Source: Pantoea sp. At-9b
GTDB lineage: Bacteria; Pseudomonadota; Gammaproteobacteria; Enterobacterales; Enterobacteriaceae
Assembly: GCF_000175935.2 (NCBI RefSeq)
Contig: NC_014837.1
Coordinates: forward strand, 3,782,001 to 3,846,000
DNA: 64,000 nucleotides
Direction of reading: 5' to 3'
Shown: in pieces, positions 8,283 through 18,836 of the stretch
Layout of the letters: each line of letters begins with the position of its first letter
How positions within the stretch are numbered: the first letter of the stretch is position 1
Notes under the pieces: model-generated
Database searches by the model: none
What the model was told of the DNA's origin: nothing
Seen by the model: the letters and a program-made list of their open reading frames with translations, nothing else
Translations under genes and position numbers: made by a program

Positions 8283-9860
8283 TCAGCGGCAAAGTACTGC
8301 GGCGTGCGCCGGATCAAGGGCAATCAGCCCGGCCAGCAAGTTCTCCATCTCGGATTGCAACCGGGCTTTGTCACTCTCGCTGCGAGCTGCCCGGGTTCTG
8401 AGCAGTTTTAGCCGTCTGGCCCTGACTTCAAACAGCAATTCAGGCGACCAGTGCACCAGCGTAAGGCTCTCCGCACTACGGTCTAATTCACGCAACAGAT
8501 GTAGCGCCATGTCGTGCTTAGCCAGCTGTTCGCATACCCTCGCCATCAACAGACGCAGTAGCCAGCGGGCACGCTGGCTGGTGACGCCGGGCCGCTGCTG
8601 TAGCCAGCAAAGTGCGGCTTCCGCGCCCTCCGTATCGGCGATGGTCAGCGCCTCACTCTCCAGCGCGAGGAGGTCTCCCTCCTGCCCACTGGCAGATGAC
8701 TGAGCGACAGGTTCGCGATAAGAAGCATCGTTTTTCACCTGCCGGGCGATCCAGCTCAGCGTCACTTCATCGGCAAAAGGGGTGCCATCGGAAAATGTCA
8801 GACACTCCAGGCCCGGCAAACGCAATAACAACGCCGACAAATCCTGCTCAACCACGGTTGCCAGCCGGGAGTCGGTGTTGCCCCGGCTGAGCGCTTCCCA
8901 GACGTACCATTGCACATCCAGCCAGACATGATTGACGCTTTGCGCGAAGAGTGAATCGGTCAGGTCCAGCAGCTCCTGCCAGCGTTGTTGCAACCACAGA
9001 CGTTTCAGATGTGCCAGATGCTCAGGTTTCGGAGGAGCCAGACGCGTCCGGCCGCTGGCATCCAGTGGCGGCAGATGATGAAGTGTGTCCCAGCGTACAC
9101 TTTTCATCAGATGATGCGCGGCAAGCCATCCCTCGGGCTGTTCACGCAGATAACGTGCCAGAAGCCTGACCTGGTCAAGCAGATCGCGCCCCGACGAAAT
9201 GGGGGCCAACATTGGCGTAAGGTTTTTGTCAGCCTCTGTCGGTGCGCTGCTGTTTTGCGGCACCAGCGCATCCGCACCGCCGCTGCGCGCCAGTCGGACC
9301 TCCAGGGCCTGTATCAGCGGCACCAGCGCCTGACGCTCCTCTTCACGGATCAGGTCATGTACCCGCAACAGCACGGCGCAGATGCGCCGGATGAGCGTCA
9401 CATCTACTGCCGGCCACAGTGCGAGACTGTTCAGCATTCTGCCGCTGCTGAGCCAGCTCAATGCACCCTGCCTGCTACGAGGCCGCTGCGGATGCAACAA
9501 TTCACCGTATTGCTGCAATGCGGCGGCCAGCAGTTCCAGACCTTCGGCCAGACCCTGTTCTCCCTGCTGATGAAGCCGCGCCCACAGGTAAAATGTGATC
9601 ACACGAATATCTTTGCTGACTGAGATCAGCAACGGCTCGGCCAGCGCAATGATGAGCGCCGTATCCACACCGGAGAGTTTGTTGACCTCGGCAAGCATTT
9701 GCTGGAAATGGTCGTCATACGTCGGATCTTGCCCGGTGGGGGCCAAATCGGTGATCGGCGCGATCCAGCCCGCCCAGGCGTGGATACGCGGCTCTGCTTC
9801 TGCCCGTAAGGCAACGTCTTCTGCGCCACAGGCGCTGATTAACACCGCAATCCCTGTCAT
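8283..9860 (-). CDS. tssA: TssA, T6SS sheath cap / assembly protein
   Basis: 525 residues. An ImpA-N domain is visible at about residues 30-150 (WIAPITD, PTGQDPTYDDHFQQMLAEVNKLSGVDTALI), followed by a helical middle and a C-terminal VasJ-type domain (LFEVRARRLKLLRTR, DPAHAAVLC). TssA primes and coordinates tube-sheath growth. An SD-like GGAG lies about 9 bases before the ATG. It lies 20 bases after tssM, in the same operon, and is distinct from the second ImpA-type protein at 3432-4475. Confidence 0.9.
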   Translation of the reverse strand: MTGIAVLISACGAEDVALRAEAEPRIHAWAGWIAPITDLAPTGQDPTYDDHFQQMLAEVNKLSGVDTALIIALAEPLLISVSKDIRVITFYLWARLHQQGEQGLAEGLELLAAALQQYGELLHPQRPRSRQGALSWLSSGRMLNSLALWPAVDVTLIRRICAVLLRVHDLIREEERQALVPLIQALEVRLARSGGADALVPQNSSAPTEADKNLTPMLAPISSGRDLLDQVRLLARYLREQPEGWLAAHHLMKSVRWDTLHHLPPLDASGRTRLAPPKPEHLAHLKRLWLQQRWQELLDLTDSLFAQSVNHVWLDVQWYVWEALSRGNTDSRLATVVEQDLSALLLRLPGLECLTFSDGTPFADEVTLSWIARQVKNDASYREPVAQSSASGQEGDLLALESEALTIADTEGAEAALCWLQQRPGVTSQRARWLLRLLMARVCEQLAKHDMALHLLRELDRSAESLTLVHWSPELLFEVRARRLKLLRTRAARSESDKARLQSEMENLLAGLIALDPAHAAVLCR

Positions 9861-9880
9861 GATACTGCTCCGTCCTTGAG

Positions 9881-12800
9881 TTATTCATCTCGCGCCAGCA
9901 CCTGTGCGGCCAAGCCGGCATCGACGCTAAAGATCGCATCCGGTAAGGTGAAGCCGCGCAGGCGGAGTAACGCCAAAGGGCCATCGCGCATTTGCGTGCG
10001 TAATACCCATTGCAGGTGGCGTTTATCGGCCGTGGCAAAGCTCAGCATCCACTGGCTGTGATCCAGTTGCTGACGCTTCCCCTGCTCCAGCCAGCGAATA
10101 AAACCCCAGGTGCCCGCATAATCGCCATACACACGGCCTCCGCTGCCCACCGTGGTCCAACTCAGCAGCGTGCCAGGCTTTAAACTCTCACCCGGCCAGC
10201 GGAAAGCCTGCCATTCGGCCATCTGATTGAAGTAACGGAGCTTTTGCCCATCGATCGTCAAATGTGTTTCCATCACCGCAGAGACCGGACGTCCCTGTAA
10301 TTCGAAGCTGATACCCTGAGTGCCGTCGGTAAACAGAATGTCCGCCAGTTCGCGTAACTGATTGATTGCTTGCAGGAAGGCCGGATTAAATGTCAGACCC
10401 TGACTGTGTACAGGGTCTGGCACCCAGTGGCTGCCCTCTTTTTGCAACACCCCCGCGAGACGCTGGGTGAGGAAACTATCGAGACGACCGGCATCCTTAC
10501 GGATGAACTCCGCCAGCATTGGCAATGAAGCGTCGCTGGTGCTGGCAGCAAACGGATAGCGACCATCAAACGCGCTACGCCAGTTTTCCACCACCGCACG
10601 TCGCCACTGCGTATTCAGGCTGACCGCCGAGGGTTGCAGGACCGTCTCCCACGCCTGCGCCAATGGCTGGACAAACAGCGTCTGGCCAAAACCACTCCAC
10701 TCTTCCCCCAGGCTGGCCGCCATCAGGCTGCCATATTGTTGGGTGTCAGTCAGGTCGACACTTTTGCCCTGAAATACCGTCTGAGCCAGTGCCTGGAGCA
10801 TCTCCTGGGGATCGGGTGCCGCCGCCACCTGCTGTAATCTGAGCCGAACCCGGGTGATGCGCGTCAGGTAAGTTTGCAGGCTGAGAGAACCGTCCGCGGC
10901 CATCAGTTGCGATCCATTGTCCCGCCCCAGCAACGCCAGCAGCGGACCGAAGGTGCTATCCAGCGGCCCGGTGGGCGCAGAGGGTTGCTGGTCAATGACC
11001 GGTTGCGCTTTACGGCCAATCAACGTTTGCGCCGAATTTAGCAGGCTGGAGGCAACGGCATCGCGCCGCTGTCCGGTCTGTCCTTGCCACGCGAGGGTAT
11101 TCATCAACGCAATCAACGGCGACTGGCGCACGTCACTCATTAAGGTAAGTTGGTCGGTTACATCGGCGATGTTATGCGTCGGGTTCAACCGCAATCCATT
11201 GAGGAAGTTCAGCCAGCTGGCGGCGAAATCGGTGAAATAGCGCTGTGTCAGCCGTTCCTGTAGCGCCTCGGGTGAGACATCCCGCGCCAGCGCGCTCCGG
11301 CTGTCGCTCAGCACCCAATCGATCTCCTCACGACGCTCCCGCGCCGCTTTCTCAATCGCCTGCTGTACGCCCCCCTCCCATGCCTGACGGGTAAACATGC
11401 CGGGAACGACCTTATCGCTGGTGAACAATCGGTGCGGATCGGTGCCTGCCGTCATATCTTCCAAATCGACATCCGCATAGTTACGCCCCATCGCCTGTAA
11501 CAGGTTGCTATACAGCGTACTCTCCGCATTGCGGCGGCCCATTTGCTGAAGTAAAACCTGCCGCACCTGGGCAAGCAGCGTCGGATCAGGCGGCATCGCC
11601 CATTGGGGGTGAGAGGATAACGAGGCGGCATAGAAGGCCCATAAATCCGGTGCCAGACTTTGCCACAGAGGGGTGGAGATCCCGTCGCGTTGCGGTTCCA
11701 CCGCTTTCATCGTCCGGACAAAGAAATCCGCCACGGCCCGTTCCGGGCGCGACATCATCAGCCAGGCCTGCAGTTGGTTATAACCTGAGGATGCCAGCGA
11801 CGCACGCAGCGGACTGTCCGGAGGTGATTCTGCCAGCCGCGTGAGCTTCGCCTCAAGTGCCACACGAGCGGCATCGTGAATCACACGATGACTCGTCACG
11901 CCATACCGGGGGAGCAACGCGGTATAAAGTTCACGGGTATGACTGAGCCCGAAGCGTTGATACCAAGGGACACCCTGCGCCAGCCAGTGCTGCTGACGAC
12001 CAAGATCATTACGTAGCCGATGTAAGGCAATCAGTTGCGCATCATTGATTTCCGGGTTCTTTTCCAACGCCCGGACCTGTTGCGCAGCAGCCATCACCTG
12101 CGAGCGGTTAACCGTAAACGACACCAGCATGCCAGTCCCCCACAGCAACATCAGCCCCAGCAGTGACCAAGCCAGCGTCTGCTGCCAGGGCAACCCGATA
12201 CGTCGGCCTTTCACCTTGTCGCGGCTTATCTGCTGCCAGAGAGAGGGTTGCGGCAGCGCATGCGGATCAACCTCGCCGGACGTGCCGTGGGGCAAACTAA
12301 ATATCAAACCGCGTAATGCTACGGCAGACGGCGACATGAGCCAGGGGGTCAGATATCGCTGCCAAAGCAGGCTGCCGCCCTCTGCCAGTTGCTGAGCCAG
12401 ACGCAGCAACCCGTCATGGCTGAGGTTATCTGCCAGCTGCGCCATGCCACGATCGCGTAATGCAGGCTGCAATTTATCCAGCTGCTGCTGAATATCTTCA
12501 GGCGCTGCGCCAGCGGCAAAGGTCACACCCACGGCGCAGGGATCATGCCCTCCCTGCGGCCAGCTGCTGCGAAGTAACTGCCATAGCCAGACCGGTGCCT
12601 GCCAGTGCAGGAGAGCGTTGATGCCCTCAAGCACACGCAGCGAAGCCTCACTGTGGTGCACCGTTAAGCTTTCATCCTGTCCCAACACCTGCACGATGCC
12701 ATCCAACGGTCGGCCAGACCGTAGCGTTCGTAAAGCAGCCAGTTTTTCCCGATCGGCCCCGGTACGCAGATTGCCGCCATAAATCAGCACGGTTCGCTGG

Positions 12801-13237
12801 CCTTCCAGCCATTGTTGTACCCGCAGGCCGGGAACCAGGGCATCTATGGCTGCATCCTCCCCGGTGACCAGTAACAGACGGACTTTACTGCGCCAGAAGC
12901 GGGTGTAACGGGCGCGTAAATGGTGAAGCAACGCCGCTATCATCGGGTGCTGCCTCTCTTCTGTCGGGCTTTGTTCGGTTTTGGTCATGGACCTGATGAC
13001 ACCACGAATATCACCACTGACGACAGTGACACCAAGCGTAAACAGGCACAGCAACCCCAGCCAGACCGCGATGCAACCTATGACCAGGTGAAACAGTGCT
13101 TTCCACTCCGTAGTGCGTTCAAGCGGATAGAACCACATCAGCGCTCCGCCCAGAAACACCGGTAACGCGGTGGCCACAAGGATAAATATGACGGTTATCT
13201 TTACGGAGAAAAAAGTCAGTTTTTCTTGCTTATTCAT
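9881..13237 (-). CDS. tssM: TssM (IcmF), T6SS inner-membrane complex protein
   Basis: 1118 residues, with two N-terminal membrane spans (about 12-36 and 46-72), a cytoplasmic domain, a third span near 355-377 (LAWSLLGLMLLWGTGMLVSFTV) and a long periplasmic region ending in a TssM C-terminal beta domain. It bridges TssL and TssJ. Where many TssM proteins have a Walker A P-loop, this one reads LLLVTGEDAAIDAL with no GxxxxGK[ST], so NTP binding is probably absent, as in several known TssM lineages. The spacing to clpV is 54 bases; no vgrG lies between them. Confidence 0.94.
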   Translation of the reverse strand: MNKQEKLTFFSVKITVIFILVATALPVFLGGALMWFYPLERTTEWKALFHLVIGCIAVWLGLLCLFTLGVTVVSGDIRGVIRSMTKTEQSPTEERQHPMIAALLHHLRARYTRFWRSKVRLLLVTGEDAAIDALVPGLRVQQWLEGQRTVLIYGGNLRTGADREKLAALRTLRSGRPLDGIVQVLGQDESLTVHHSEASLRVLEGINALLHWQAPVWLWQLLRSSWPQGGHDPCAVGVTFAAGAAPEDIQQQLDKLQPALRDRGMAQLADNLSHDGLLRLAQQLAEGGSLLWQRYLTPWLMSPSAVALRGLIFSLPHGTSGEVDPHALPQPSLWQQISRDKVKGRRIGLPWQQTLAWSLLGLMLLWGTGMLVSFTVNRSQVMAAAQQVRALEKNPEINDAQLIALHRLRNDLGRQQHWLAQGVPWYQRFGLSHTRELYTALLPRYGVTSHRVIHDAARVALEAKLTRLAESPPDSPLRASLASSGYNQLQAWLMMSRPERAVADFFVRTMKAVEPQRDGISTPLWQSLAPDLWAFYAASLSSHPQWAMPPDPTLLAQVRQVLLQQMGRRNAESTLYSNLLQAMGRNYADVDLEDMTAGTDPHRLFTSDKVVPGMFTRQAWEGGVQQAIEKAARERREEIDWVLSDSRSALARDVSPEALQERLTQRYFTDFAASWLNFLNGLRLNPTHNIADVTDQLTLMSDVRQSPLIALMNTLAWQGQTGQRRDAVASSLLNSAQTLIGRKAQPVIDQQPSAPTGPLDSTFGPLLALLGRDNGSQLMAADGSLSLQTYLTRITRVRLRLQQVAAAPDPQEMLQALAQTVFQGKSVDLTDTQQYGSLMAASLGEEWSGFGQTLFVQPLAQAWETVLQPSAVSLNTQWRRAVVENWRSAFDGRYPFAASTSDASLPMLAEFIRKDAGRLDSFLTQRLAGVLQKEGSHWVPDPVHSQGLTFNPAFLQAINQLRELADILFTDGTQGISFELQGRPVSAVMETHLTIDGQKLRYFNQMAEWQAFRWPGESLKPGTLLSWTTVGSGGRVYGDYAGTWGFIRWLEQGKRQQLDHSQWMLSFATADKRHLQWVLRTQMRDGPLALLRLRGFTLPDAIFSVDAGLAAQVLARDE

Positions 13238-13291
13238 AGGGTTTCACAATTCCTGTTGTGACGCCTCCAGAGGGATCGCGGGCAATCCGCT

Positions 13292-15937
13292 TCAAACCGT
13301 GGGTTGATGCTTTAGCTCACCTGCCACATCGTTGCTGTGCTCCTGCAACGACAGCACGATGCCCTGCTCCTCATCCCAGCCCAATGTCAGGCTTGCGGGT
13401 TTGCCTCCGGCGGCGATCAGCGTCAACAGTTGTTGGCTCAGCACCGGGAGAATCTGTTGGTTCAGCAGGCTATCGATGTTGCGGGCACCGGTATCCGGCA
13501 GCAGACAGGCATGGGTGAGCGCCTCATACAGGCTCTCTTCAAGGTGGGTACGGATGCCATAATGACGAACCAGCCGTTGGCTAACCTGTTCCAGCTTCAT
13601 GGCAACGATGGTGCGCATCGCTGCCGGAGCCAGCGGCCGGTATATCACCGTCTGGAAACGTGCCAACAGCGCGGGCTGGAAATGGTCACGCAGCAACGGA
13701 CGTAGTCGTTCCTGTAAATCAGCATCACTGGCGTCAGGTTGTTGCGCCAACTGCTGCATCAGTTGGTCGCTGCCGAGATTGGAGGTCATCAGAATAACGG
13801 TGTGACGAAAATCGATCTCACGCCCTTCACCATCACGCATAAAACCGCGATCAAACACCTGATAAAACAGATTCAACACATCGCGGTGCGCCTTTTCCAC
13901 TTCATCCAACAGCACCACGCTGTAGGGGCGTTTACGCACGGCTTCCGTCAGGATGCCGCCCTGACCATAGCCGACGTAGCCGGGCGGTGAACCTTTGAGC
14001 TGACTGACGGTATGCGCCTCCTGATATTCGCTGAGGTTAAGGGTAATCAGCGACCGTGGCCCGCCGTAGAGGGTATCTGCCAGCGCCAGCGCAGTTTCGG
14101 TTTTTCCTGTGCCGCTGCTGCCCACCAGCAGGAATACCCCCTGTGGTCCATTTTCCGCAGCGAGACCGGTTTTCGTCGCGCGCAGCCGCTGCGCAATCGC
14201 ATGCAGCGCGTGATCCTGCCCGACAATCCGTTGGGCCAGGACGGCGTCCAGCCTCAGTAGTTCGTTCTGCTCATCTTTCATCAATAAGGCGTGCGGGATG
14301 CCGGTCCAGTCGGCAACTACCTGTGCCACCGTGCGTGCGTCCACATCCAGCGCCAGCAGCGGCGTCGTCTGCTGAATCTTCACCAGCCGATCGTGTAAGG
14401 CAGCAATCTCCTGCTCCCGTGAAGGGTCGCGGCGGCAGGCCAGCAACTGCTCCGTCAGCGCTTTTTCCTGCTGATAACGCGCTTCTATTGCCGCAAGCTC
14501 ATCATGCCGCTGTCGGATAAACTGCCGGGTTTCGGCCAAACGGTTATTGCCGTCATAATGGCCGACCGCACAATCCTCCAGCAGCGCCTGTTGCTCCATT
14601 TCCAGAGCAGCGATCTGTGCCCTGAGTCGGGTGAGTGATTCCGGTACGGTGTCCAGACTCATTCGGACCTGCGCACTGGCGGTGTCCAGCAGATCAACGG
14701 CTTTATCCGGTAACTGACGCCCCACCAAATAACGCCGCGAGAGGGTGACCGCTGCCCGCACCGCTTCGTCGGAAATGTAGACACCGTGGTGTTGTGCATA
14801 GCGAGACTTCAGACCTCGTAACATCTGGCAGGCGGTTTCATCGTCAGGTTCATCGATCTGCACACGCTGAAAACGCCGCTCCAGCGCAGCATCGCGCTCG
14901 AAATATTGTTTGTATTCACTCCAGGTGGTGGCCGCGATGGTGCGTAGTTCACCTCGCGCCAGTGCCGGTTTCAGAAGATTGGCCGCATCGGCACTGCCCG
15001 CCGGATTACCTGCACCGATCAGGGTATGGGCTTCGTCAATAAACAGCAGCACCGGATGGGGTGAGCGCTGTACGGCGGTGATAATATTTTTCAGTCGCTG
15101 CTCAAACTCGCCTTTGACCCCGGCTCCCGCCTGGAGCAGCCCCGGCTCAAGCGTGCGAATGCTCACCAACTTCAGGCTGTCTGGCACATTCCCCTGAACG
15201 ATACGCAGCGCCAAGCCTTCCACCAGCGCAGTTTTCCCCACGCCGGGTTCCCCCACCAGGATTGGGTTGTTTTTACGCCGACGAGCCAGGATATCCACCA
15301 TCTGACGAATTTCATTGTCACGGCCAAAAACCGGGTCGATTTGACCTGCACGCGCGCGGGCCGTGAGATCAAGGGTAAAGCGTTCCAGCACCGCCGGATG
15401 GCCATCGCTATTTGCCGCAGAGGGTGGCGATACAGCAGCCGCACTGAACATCTCAAGTGGCCTGACTCGTTCTTCAGACTGTTCCTCAAGCAGCGGACAC
15501 AAGCGTTCAAGTTGCGTTTTACCCAGCGTCAGTAACGGCCAGAGTTCATCACACTCCAGCAGCGTCGGGGTATCCGCCAGCGCCATCAGCAAATGGAGTG
15601 TCCGAATTTGTGTGCTTTCATTTTCCAGTGACGCGCACAGCCAGCCTTGTTTTAGCAAGTGTTGCAAGCGTGCGGAAAGCGCGGGATTGCTGCGCACGGT
15701 GCGTGGCTGTGTGTCCAGATAGCGCAATAACGATTGCCAGATAGCCTCCATATCCCACGCATAACGACGGGCAATCACCGTCAGATCGCCTTCGCCGGTT
15801 TCCAGCAACTTCAGCAGCCAATGTTCGGGGGTGATTTCCGCGTGAGCGCGGCTCTGACATAAAGAAGCTGCGCCTTCGAGCGCTCGGGCGCAGAAAGGGT
15901 TGAGATGTCGCAGCAGAACGGCGGACTGATGTTCCAT
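13292..15937 (-). CDS. tssH: TssH (ClpV), T6SS sheath-disassembly ATPase
   Basis: 881-residue Hsp100/ClpB-type AAA+ ATPase that extracts and recycles contracted TssB/TssC sheath. It has an N-terminal Clp-N domain (about 1-160), first Walker A GEPGVGKT at 229-236 and Walker B LLFIDEAH at 297-304, a coiled middle domain (about 425-520), second Walker A GSSGTGKT at 606-613 and Walker [12 protein letters not shown]. Both ATPase sites look intact. The gene follows hcp after about 130 bases. Confidence 0.95.
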   Translation of the reverse strand: MEHQSAVLLRHLNPFCARALEGAASLCQSRAHAEITPEHWLLKLLETGEGDLTVIARRYAWDMEAIWQSLLRYLDTQPRTVRSNPALSARLQHLLKQGWLCASLENESTQIRTLHLLMALADTPTLLECDELWPLLTLGKTQLERLCPLLEEQSEERVRPLEMFSAAAVSPPSAANSDGHPAVLERFTLDLTARARAGQIDPVFGRDNEIRQMVDILARRRKNNPILVGEPGVGKTALVEGLALRIVQGNVPDSLKLVSIRTLEPGLLQAGAGVKGEFEQRLKNIITAVQRSPHPVLLFIDEAHTLIGAGNPAGSADAANLLKPALARGELRTIAATTWSEYKQYFERDAALERRFQRVQIDEPDDETACQMLRGLKSRYAQHHGVYISDEAVRAAVTLSRRYLVGRQLPDKAVDLLDTASAQVRMSLDTVPESLTRLRAQIAALEMEQQALLEDCAVGHYDGNNRLAETRQFIRQRHDELAAIEARYQQEKALTEQLLACRRDPSREQEIAALHDRLVKIQQTTPLLALDVDARTVAQVVADWTGIPHALLMKDEQNELLRLDAVLAQRIVGQDHALHAIAQRLRATKTGLAAENGPQGVFLLVGSSGTGKTETALALADTLYGGPRSLITLNLSEYQEAHTVSQLKGSPPGYVGYGQGGILTEAVRKRPYSVVLLDEVEKAHRDVLNLFYQVFDRGFMRDGEGREIDFRHTVILMTSNLGSDQLMQQLAQQPDASDADLQERLRPLLRDHFQPALLARFQTVIYRPLAPAAMRTIVAMKLEQVSQRLVRHYGIRTHLEESLYEALTHACLLPDTGARNIDSLLNQQILPVLSQQLLTLIAAGGKPASLTLGWDEEQGIVLSLQEHSNDVAGELKHQPTV

Positions 15938-16040
15938 ATTTTGCTCTCCATTGCAGGCACGCTACCGCCCCTGGCCGTAACCCATGCCCATCAGGTGTAA
16001 ACTTCCGATGTTTATTGCAAGCCCGCGCAGGCAGGAAACA

Positions 16041-16061
16041 GCGGGCGGAACTACCGCCCGC
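16041..16061 (-). terminator. hairpin just after hcp (possible partial terminator or mRNA stabiliser)
   Basis: A perfect 8-bp GC stem GCGGGCGG / CCGCCCGC with a 5-base loop lies a few bases beyond the hcp stop. The minus-strand sequence after it is TGTTTCC, not a full U-run, so read-through into tssH is expected. Such a hairpin could raise Hcp output relative to downstream genes; that is inference. Confidence 0.55.
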
Positions 16062-16066
16062 AGGGT

Positions 16067-16567
16067 TTAGCCAGCGACAGCAACCGTTCGCGTGTTCCAC
16101 TCATCAGAATGAACAAGGTTGCCCTCTTTGAAGGTCCAGGTGATTTTTTCGTAGCGCAGCTCAATCTCTTCCAGATGATTGTGCTGCTCTTTGGCGGGAT
16201 CTTTGATGTCATGCATCAGGGGGCTAACCTTCACCACCTTGACGTTTTCCAGCCGGGTATTGAAGTACTCCACCTCATTACCTCCGCTATCAATGAGATA
16301 CCACTTAAGCTCGGCGCTCTTCAGCGTCTGGCCGGTGGTGACCGCTTTGTAGAGATACGGACTGGAGGAGTCGATCGCTTTGGTAAACTGCAAAGGGGCA
16401 TGGACGCGGGTGCCCGTCACCTTGCCGGTATTCCCATCGGTAGGAATGTGGACCTGATGTTTCATGGCCACGACCTCTACGCTTCCCTCCCGATGCTCGG
16501 CCTCAACCGAACCTTTAATATCCATGCCGCCGTCGTCTTTCAGCCACAGATAAACTGGAATCGCCAT
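16067..16567 (-). CDS. hcp: Hcp (TssD), T6SS tube protein
   Basis: 166-residue Hcp family protein forming hexameric rings of the inner tube and carrying small effectors. Characteristic segments are MAIPVYLWLKDDGG at the start, TGTRVHAPLQFTKAIDSSSPYLYKA, and LEEIELRYEKITWTF near the end. There is no C-terminal extension, so it looks like a plain structural Hcp rather than an effector fusion. It lies immediately after the OmpA-like gene and before tssH. Confidence 0.95.
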   Translation of the reverse strand: MAIPVYLWLKDDGGMDIKGSVEAEHREGSVEVVAMKHQVHIPTDGNTGKVTGTRVHAPLQFTKAIDSSSPYLYKAVTTGQTLKSAELKWYLIDSGGNEVEYFNTRLENVKVVKVSPLMHDIKDPAKEQHNHLEEIELRYEKITWTFKEGNLVHSDEWNTRTVAVAG

Positions 16568-16572
16568 AATTT

Positions 16573-18159
16573 TTACTCCGTTAAGTGTTGATTACTGTCA
16601 CCATCCCGTGATGACAGCAGGGTGTCATCCGGCTCCAGACAGGCATCAGCCTGTGGCACCAGACGAATGTCGACACGCCGGTTGGTTGCGCGCCCCTCCG
16701 GGGTATCGTTGGTGACAAGCGGGCGGCTCACACCGTACCCCTGCACCGCAAAACAGCTTTCAGCAATAGCCCCGGTGTCGCGCATCCAGTTACGCACGGC
16801 TTCCGCACGTTGCAGCGAGAGCTGCTGATTAAATGCCGGGTCACCGGTGTTGTCGGTATGCCCGCTAATCACAATCAGCCAGCCTGGTTTTGCCCGAATG
16901 CCAACCAGGGCCTTGATCAGCATTTTGGTCGAGCCTGGCTTCAGCTCTGCTTTGCCGGAATCGAACAACGCCAGGCTGTCGAGCTGCGCAATCGTTGCTT
17001 GTGGTTGGGGAGCCAGCGGGTGTGAAGGAGGAGGCTGCCAGCTGCGGATGGCATCCAGCACCGGCAGGTGCAAACGTTCGCCACGATACAACCCCATCCC
17101 CAGAGAGAAGGGTTCGCCCTGGCGCGCCCACTGGTTTAGCTGTGCGGCATCCTCGCGCAGTAGCGCAACGGCGGCAGCTTTCGGGCCTGCATCGACCATG
17201 GCAATACGGTGATAGTGCGCAAGGTCAAACGCGATGCGATGGATGAGCACCTGGTTATTCCATGCGCTGTAACTCAGTGCGATAAAGACCAGGACGAGAA
17301 ACGAGGTCAGCACTGGCAGCACTGCCCGACGAACCGGGCTAACGGTCCGCCCGCGCGGCAACAAGGGTAAAATGAAATCGGGTTGGACACTCTCTCCATG
17401 GTTTGCCGACCAGCCAGTGACCGACCGCAGAGTGGTGCAGCCGGATAGCCCTTGTTGCCACAGCGAATCGGTCTGCTGCTGCGTCAACGTGGCCTGCAAC
17501 GCACAGAGCATGGCATGAGGGGCAACCGGTGCAACATCCGGGTGATCTGCGGTAAAAAAGCCCAACACACGCTGACTGAAGCCACAATCCAGTGCGTTGA
17601 ACAGGATCTGCTGTTGGAGCACGCGGCTATCCGCCTGCGCTAACCACTGCTCAATAGATTGTGGTGCCTGACCCTCATACCATATCTGTGTCCCGGCCCC
17701 CACCACGCTGACTTGCCACAGCGGTTGTGTCGTCAGTGTGATGTTGCCCGCCACCCGCATGGTTAACAGCAACGGTAGCGCCAGCTGCACCTCACGACGC
17801 AGCATGGCAATCTGCCAGCGCAATTCATGTAGTTGGTTTTCCACTGCCGCCAGCTGCGTATGTTGCTGTGGATTCACACTGACACAGATGGCGATCTGGC
17901 CTCCCCAGCCAGGACGCGATAGCAGCAATTGGCGTAATACATGTTGTAGCTCGCGACTGGCTTTGATGTGTATCCAGCATCCCTGTGGCACCAGCCGGAC
18001 GGCTTCCTGCTCCGGCCAGCCCTGCGCATCATCGCCGCAGTACAACACCACCGGCAGACGATAACTCTCTTCGGGCAGCGCCCTGACGAATGATAAGGCG
18101 GAATGTGGGCGATGTTTCGCGGCCCATCCTCTCTTAATGCGCTGCGGCACGCTGCTCAT
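16573..18159 (-). CDS. OmpA-domain T6SS accessory protein (TagL-like)
   Basis: 528 residues from the ATG at 18159, which overlaps the tssL stop (ATGA); the frame also extends to 18222 but that part lies inside tssL. A large cytoplasmic region of unknown fold is followed by one membrane span (about 280-300, LPVLTSFLVLVFIALSYSAW) and a C-terminal OmpA-type peptidoglycan-binding domain with SGHTDNTGD and ATNRRVDIRL. In related systems a TagL or TssL-fused OmpA domain anchors the TssJLM complex to the cell wall, and TssL here (226 residues) lacks its own, so this protein likely supplies that function. Confidence 0.85.
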   Translation of the reverse strand: MSSVPQRIKRGWAAKHRPHSALSFVRALPEESYRLPVVLYCGDDAQGWPEQEAVRLVPQGCWIHIKASRELQHVLRQLLLSRPGWGGQIAICVSVNPQQHTQLAAVENQLHELRWQIAMLRREVQLALPLLLTMRVAGNITLTTQPLWQVSVVGAGTQIWYEGQAPQSIEQWLAQADSRVLQQQILFNALDCGFSQRVLGFFTADHPDVAPVAPHAMLCALQATLTQQQTDSLWQQGLSGCTTLRSVTGWSANHGESVQPDFILPLLPRGRTVSPVRRAVLPVLTSFLVLVFIALSYSAWNNQVLIHRIAFDLAHYHRIAMVDAGPKAAAVALLREDAAQLNQWARQGEPFSLGMGLYRGERLHLPVLDAIRSWQPPPSHPLAPQPQATIAQLDSLALFDSGKAELKPGSTKMLIKALVGIRAKPGWLIVISGHTDNTGDPAFNQQLSLQRAEAVRNWMRDTGAIAESCFAVQGYGVSRPLVTNDTPEGRATNRRVDIRLVPQADACLEPDDTLLSSRDGDSNQHLTE

Positions 18160-18836
18160 CCCGTCACCTCTGGTAGCAGTACCACTATCAGTTGATCCAA
18201 CCAACGATCCAGCCCCCACCACACTGCCAACAACAGTAATGCTGACAACCCCAGACGCACCGGCCAGTGACTTACGATGCGCCGCTGCAAACTGCCCTCC
18301 GTTCCGGTTAGCAGGAATTGTTCGGTGGTATGTTTGTACGGCGGCACACGTGCATTAAGCGCGCTGACCAGCTCCTGGCGTTCCGCTGCCTGCAGCGATG
18401 GATAGCCACCAAGGAACCCCAGCAACATCACCCGATGAAAGCACATCAACACCAAGGCATCCGCAGTTGGCTGGCGAAGTACCTGCCACATTCGGTCGCA
18501 CAGGGTTTCACCGGCATCGATGGAATGCAGAAAATGCCCCTGAAGCGGCAGGTGATACCACTGCATACAGGCGTCATCCTGCACCCCTCGCCCCTTCACG
18601 GCTTCATCAAGCAATGCACAGTGTGCGAGCAGGATGTCCTGACGGCTTTCATCTCCGGTGCCCGCATCGCGCAGTACCTGCTGTACCTGCTTAATATCGG
18701 CCACGCAACGCTGCCATAACGCTTTACCCTCTCCCTCTTTAAACTGCGGCTGATGCCGTAGGCTAATGACCTGAAGCCAGCTGTTCTGCATCAATGCATC
18801 GATATCCACAAAACCTCCCTGTTGGTTGTTACTCAT
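18156..18836 (-). CDS. tssL: TssL (DotU), T6SS inner-membrane protein
   Basis: 226 residues, DotU family. The N-terminal cytoplasmic hook domain contains LLAHCALLDEAV, and a single C-terminal membrane anchor lies at about 196-220 (LGLSALLLLAVWWGL). It binds TssM and the TssK baseplate subunit. It is the short form without a peptidoglycan-binding domain. It overlaps tssK upstream and the OmpA-like gene downstream by 4 bases each, so the block is translationally coupled. Confidence 0.93.
   Translation of the reverse strand: MSNNQQGGFVDIDALMQNSWLQVISLRHQPQFKEGEGKALWQRCVADIKQVQQVLRDAGTGDESRQDILLAHCALLDEAVKGRGVQDDACMQWYHLPLQGHFLHSIDAGETLCDRMWQVLRQPTADALVLMCFHRVMLLGFLGGYPSLQAAERQELVSALNARVPPYKHTTEQFLLTGTEGSLQRRIVSHWPVRLGLSALLLLAVWWGLDRWLDQLIVVLLPEVTG

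Noticed and set aside
6037..9879. Long plus-strand frames across tssF, tssG and tssA
   Set aside because: They are antisense shadows of GC-rich coding sequence; the minus-strand proteins match T6SS families over full length.
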